A program made the translations under genes and the position numbers. Positions 61,108 to 64,000 of a stretch of DNA of 64,000 nucleotides are shown here, piece after piece. Source of the stretch: JAYRZB01 sp041916675 (GTDB lineage Bacteria; Pseudomonadota; Alphaproteobacteria; Rhizobiales; Devosiaceae). Numbering within the stretch: position 1 is the stretch's first letter; each line of letters opens with the position of its first letter. The notes beneath the pieces are model-generated. The model did not search any database. It worked only from the letters and a program-made list of their open reading frames with translations, and was not told the DNA's origin. Location: positions 62,001 to 126,000 of the forward strand of contig JAYRZB010000001.1 of the NCBI GenBank assembly GCA_041916675.1, in the 5' to 3' direction.

Positions 61108-62397
61108 TCAGCGCTTGCTGAGGGCGGTGTAGTCTCGCGTGGGGGCGCCTTTGTAAAGCTGGCGCGGGCGGCCAATCTTCTTCTGCGGGTCGCCGATCAT
61201 TTCCTTCCACTGAGCAATCCAGCCCACTGTGCGGCTGAGTGCGAAGATGGCGGTGAACATCGAAGTGGGGAAGCCGATGGCATCGAGGATAATGCCCGAG
61301 TAGAAGTCGACGTTCGGGTAGAGCTTGCGCTCGACGAAGTAGGGATCTTCAAGCGCAATGCGTTCGAGTTCGCGGGCAACCTGCAATGTGGGGTTGTTCT
61401 CGACACCGAGCAGGTCGAGCACTTCCTTGGCCGTCTTCTGCATCACCTTGGCGCGCGGATCGTAATTCTTGTAGACGCGGTGCCCGAAGCCCATGAGCTT
61501 GAAGGGGTCGCTCTTGTCCTTCGCGCGGGCGATGTATTCGGGAATGCGGTCAACGGTGCCGATTTCACGCAGCATGTTCAGCGCTGCCTCATTTGCACCG
61601 CCGTGGGCAGGGCCCCAAAGGCATGCAACGCCGGCAGCGATACAGGCAAACGGATTGGCGTCGGACGAGCCGGAAAGCCGAACGGTTGAGGTTGACGCGT
61701 TCTGTTCGTGATCGGCGTGCAGGGTGAAGATCAGATCCATGGCGCGCGCGATAACCGGATTGACCACGAAGTCCTCCGCAGGCACCGAGAAGCACATGCG
61801 CAGGAAGTTCGAGGCATAATCCAGATCGTTGCGTGGATACACGAAAGGCTGGCCGACAGAATACTTATAAGCCATGGCCACGATCGTGGGCATCTTGGCA
61901 ATCATGCGGATCGAGGCGATCTCGCGCTGCTGAGCGTCGTTGATGTCGATGGAGTCATGGTAGAAGGCCGCCATGGCACCAACCACGCCACAGACGATGG
62001 CCATGGGGTGCGCATCGCGGCGGAAGCCACGATAGAAATAGTGCATCTGTTCGTGCACCATGGTGTGACGGGTAACCCGCTGTTCGAAGTCGATCATTTG
62101 CGCCTTGTTGGGCAGTTCGCCGTAGAGCAGCAGATAACAGACTTCTAGGTAATTGCTTTCTTCGGCCAACTGGTCGATCGGGTAGCCCCGATACATCAGC
62201 TCGCCTTTGTCGCCATCGATATAAGTGATCGAAGAATCGCAGGCGGCGGTTGAGGTGAAGCCAGGATCGTAGGTGAACAAGCCGGTCTTGGCGTAGAGGG
62301 ATCGGATGTCGATCACATCGGGTCCGACGGAACCCTCCAGCATCGGGAACTCGTATGTCTGGTCTCCGATGATGAGTTTGGCGACTTTGTCGGTCAT
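61108..62397 (-). CDS. gltA: Citrate synthase (type II, hexameric)
   Basis: 429 aa from the ATG at 62397 (GGAGAGGAGAACAAGA upstream). Condenses oxaloacetate and acetyl-CoA, entry to the TCA cycle. Catalytic H265 (WGPAHGGANEA), H306 (FGHRVYKNYDPR) and D364 (PNVDFYSG). The N-terminal ~50 residues form the beta domain seen in NADH-sensitive Gram-negative enzymes. gltX lies upstream but has its own terminator, so gltA should have a separate promoter in the 146-bp gap, which I could not fix. Confidence 0.97.
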   Translation of the reverse strand: MTDKVAKLIIGDQTYEFPMLEGSVGPDVIDIRSLYAKTGLFTYDPGFTSTAACDSSITYIDGDKGELMYRGYPIDQLAEESNYLEVCYLLLYGELPNKAQMIDFEQRVTRHTMVHEQMHYFYRGFRRDAHPMAIVCGVVGAMAAFYHDSIDINDAQQREIASIRMIAKMPTIVAMAYKYSVGQPFVYPRNDLDYASNFLRMCFSVPAEDFVVNPVIARAMDLIFTLHADHEQNASTSTVRLSGSSDANPFACIAAGVACLWGPAHGGANEAALNMLREIGTVDRIPEYIARAKDKSDPFKLMGFGHRVYKNYDPRAKVMQKTAKEVLDLLGVENNPTLQVARELERIALEDPYFVERKLYPNVDFYSGIILDAIGFPTSMFTAIFALSRTVGWIAQWKEMIGDPQKKIGRPRQLYKGAPTRDYTALSKR

Positions 62398-62504
62398 TCT
62401 TGTTCTCCTCTCCGGACCTGATAGGCCATTTCCGGATTGGAAATGGGGCAGGGCCGCTGACACTTCAGTCCACTCACTGGGGTATCCCATTTACCCCACC
62501 CGCG

Positions 62505-62538
62505 CAAGAAAACGGCGACTGGGTTTCCCTCAGCCGCC
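62505..62538 (-). terminator. Intrinsic terminator of gltX
   Basis: Minus strand: GGCGGCT pairs with AGTCGCC (one G-U), extended inward by GGG/CCC around an AAA loop with a 2-nt bulge, followed by GTTTTCTTG. Begins about 5 bp after the gltX stop. Confidence 0.65.
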
Positions 62539-62543
62539 GCTAG

Positions 62544-63965
62544 TCATTTCGCCTTATGTTGATCGCCTAACCTGGCCATTGTCTCGTCTTTGCCGATCAG
62601 GATCATCACCTCGAAAATGCCGGGCGAGACGGTGCGGCCAGTGAGCGCGGCGCGCAGGGGCTGGGCGAGCTTGCCAAGTTTGAGACCTTTGCTTTCGGCA
62701 TAGGCACGCGCGGCAGCGTCGATGGCCGCGACCGACCAGTCATTGAGGCCGCGGAGGATCTCAACAAAATCGGCGATCATCGAACGTGCATCGTCGTTGA
62801 GCACCTCGGCTGCACTCGGTTCAATGCGGAGCGGGCGGACCGCGTAGATGAACTGAGCGAGATCAATAAGTTCAAGCACGGTCTTGGCGCGCGGCTGCAA
62901 TTCGGGCAGGGCGGCGAGCACTGTATCGCGGTTTGCGGTCAGCCCGGCGAGGTCGGTATCGCGCCCGACCTCCTGCGCCAGAGCAACCATGGCATCATAG
63001 AGCGCCTGAGGTTCGGAGATGCGGATATAGTGGCCGTTGATGCTCTCGAGCTTGACGAAATCAAAGCGCGCGGCGCCCTTGTTAAGAGCATCGAGGGAGA
63101 ACCATTCTACCATCTGCTGGGTCGAGAAAATTTCCTCGTCGCCATGCGACCAGCCGAGGCGGGCAAGATAGTTCCGCAGTGCCTGTGGCAGATAGCCCAT
63201 CTGGCGATAGGCCTCGACGCCCAGGGCACCGTGACGCTTGGACAGCTTGGCGCCATCCGGGCCGTGGATCAGCGGAATGTGTGACATCTCGGGGACGTCC
63301 CAACCCATGCCGTTGTAGATGACGATCTGGCGGGCGGCATTGGTCAGGTGGTCATCGCCGCGGATGATGTGGGTGACACCCATATCGTGATCGTCGACAA
63401 CGACGGCGAGCATATAGGTGGGCGTGCCGTCCGAACGCAGGATGATGAAGTCATCCAGGTTCTCGGTCTTGAACACAACCTCGCCCTGCACATGATCGTG
63501 CACGACGATTTCACCGGTAAGCGGTGCCTTGATGCGAATGACGGGGGAAACCCCGGCCGGCGCCTCCGAGGCATCGCGATCACGCCAATAGCCATTATAG
63601 CGCGGCGGCTTGCCGGCGGCACGCGCCTCCTCACGCATCTGGGTGAGTTCTTCGGGCGAGCAATAGCAATAATAGGCATGGCCCATTTCAACGAGCTGAC
63701 GCGCAACTTCGGCGTGACGAGCCGCGCGGCCGAACTGGCTGATGGGCTCATCGTCCCAGGTGATGCCGAGCCAGGTCAGGCCATCCAGAATGGCCTTCAC
63801 CGCCGGTTCGCTGGAGCGTTCGCGATCCGTATCTTCGATGCGCAGCAGCATCTTGCCCCCGGTGTGGCGGGAGAACGCCCAGTTGAACAGGGCAGTGCGG
63901 GCCCCGCCGATGTGCAAGTAACCGGTGGGCGAGGGAGCGAAACGGGTGACGACAGCTTTGGACAT
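62544..63965 (-). CDS. gltX: Glutamyl-tRNA synthetase
   Basis: 473 aa. Class I synthetase: HIGH-like motif YLHIGGARTALFN (H18) and KLSKR motif in DGAKLSKRHGALG near residue 240. Charges tRNA-Glu and, in bacteria lacking glutaminyl-tRNA synthetase, may also load tRNA-Gln for amidation. The cysteines and histidine of YYCYCSPEE near residue 100 mark a possible zinc site. AGAAGGCCGATGTCC places the start near the edge of the window; the gene is complete. Confidence 0.97.
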   Translation of the reverse strand: MSKAVVTRFAPSPTGYLHIGGARTALFNWAFSRHTGGKMLLRIEDTDRERSSEPAVKAILDGLTWLGITWDDEPISQFGRAARHAEVARQLVEMGHAYYCYCSPEELTQMREEARAAGKPPRYNGYWRDRDASEAPAGVSPVIRIKAPLTGEIVVHDHVQGEVVFKTENLDDFIILRSDGTPTYMLAVVVDDHDMGVTHIIRGDDHLTNAARQIVIYNGMGWDVPEMSHIPLIHGPDGAKLSKRHGALGVEAYRQMGYLPQALRNYLARLGWSHGDEEIFSTQQMVEWFSLDALNKGAARFDFVKLESINGHYIRISEPQALYDAMVALAQEVGRDTDLAGLTANRDTVLAALPELQPRAKTVLELIDLAQFIYAVRPLRIEPSAAEVLNDDARSMIADFVEILRGLNDWSVAAIDAAARAYAESKGLKLGKLAQPLRAALTGRTVSPGIFEVMILIGKDETMARLGDQHKAK

Positions 63966-64000
63966 CGGCCTTCTAGGGTTGGACCTTTTTCGGCCCCGTG

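Noticed and set aside
1..64000. CRISPR arrays, rRNA genes, insertion sequences, phage genes, toxin-antitoxin pairs
   Set aside because: No regularly spaced repeats, no transposase or integrase motifs and no rRNA sequence were seen in the window.

Overview
The window is chromosomal DNA of an alphaproteobacterium, most likely a Hyphomicrobiales (Rhizobiales) member close to Devosia or Pelagibacterium. The evidence is the high GC content, a complete 14-subunit nuo operon whose NuoE carries the long C-terminal tail seen in rhizobia, the block birA-rnj-DUF1467-proS-lolC-lolD-dnaE, the block rpsB-tsf-pyrH-frr-uppS-cdsA-rseP-bamA-lpxD-fabZ-lpxA-lpxI-lpxB-gltA-gltX, and an alphaproteobacterial-type SOS box (GAAC-N7-GAAC). 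The genus is inference from gene order and protein character; no search was run.

Layout. 1-1.7 kb: the end of a TetA-like MFS exporter, an HU gene, and tRNA-Val(UAC) and tRNA-Asp(GUC), each with its own TTGACY-N17 promoter. 1.8-22.3 kb: an accessory stretch. It holds a small periplasmic protein, two membrane proteins, a GH20 hexosaminidase divergent from an M20 peptidase, a peptide-type ABC importer followed by aldehyde dehydrogenase and SDR genes, an FGE-like protein, a hydrolase, a TTC38-like TPR protein, a P1 peptidase, an ATC-hydrolase-like protein and three tandem small outer-membrane beta-barrels. 22.5-37.6 kb: nuoA-N (respiratory complex I) with an unnamed 67-codon membrane ORF between nuoH and nuoI. 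37.6-48 kb: biotin ligase, RNase J, DUF1467, prolyl-tRNA synthetase, LolC/LolD lipoprotein export, a 33-codon membrane peptide under an SOS-type promoter, and dnaE. 48-64 kb: translation factors, UMP kinase, undecaprenyl and CDP-DAG synthesis, site-2 protease, BamA, the lipid A pathway, then on the minus strand citrate synthase and glutamyl-tRNA synthetase.

How it fits together. Most of the DNA is core housekeeping: energy conservation (complex I and citrate synthase), replication (DnaE), translation, and outer-membrane construction (BamA, Lpx, Lol, UppS, CdsA, RseP). The accessory block looks like nutrient scavenging (glycan and peptide) plus surface proteins.

The points most worth following are the LexA-like box placed exactly between -35 and -10 elements in front of the 33-aa membrane peptide upstream of dnaE, the overlapping small ORF inside nuo, the tandem barrel genes, and several stem-loops that suggest differential expression or unannotated small RNAs.
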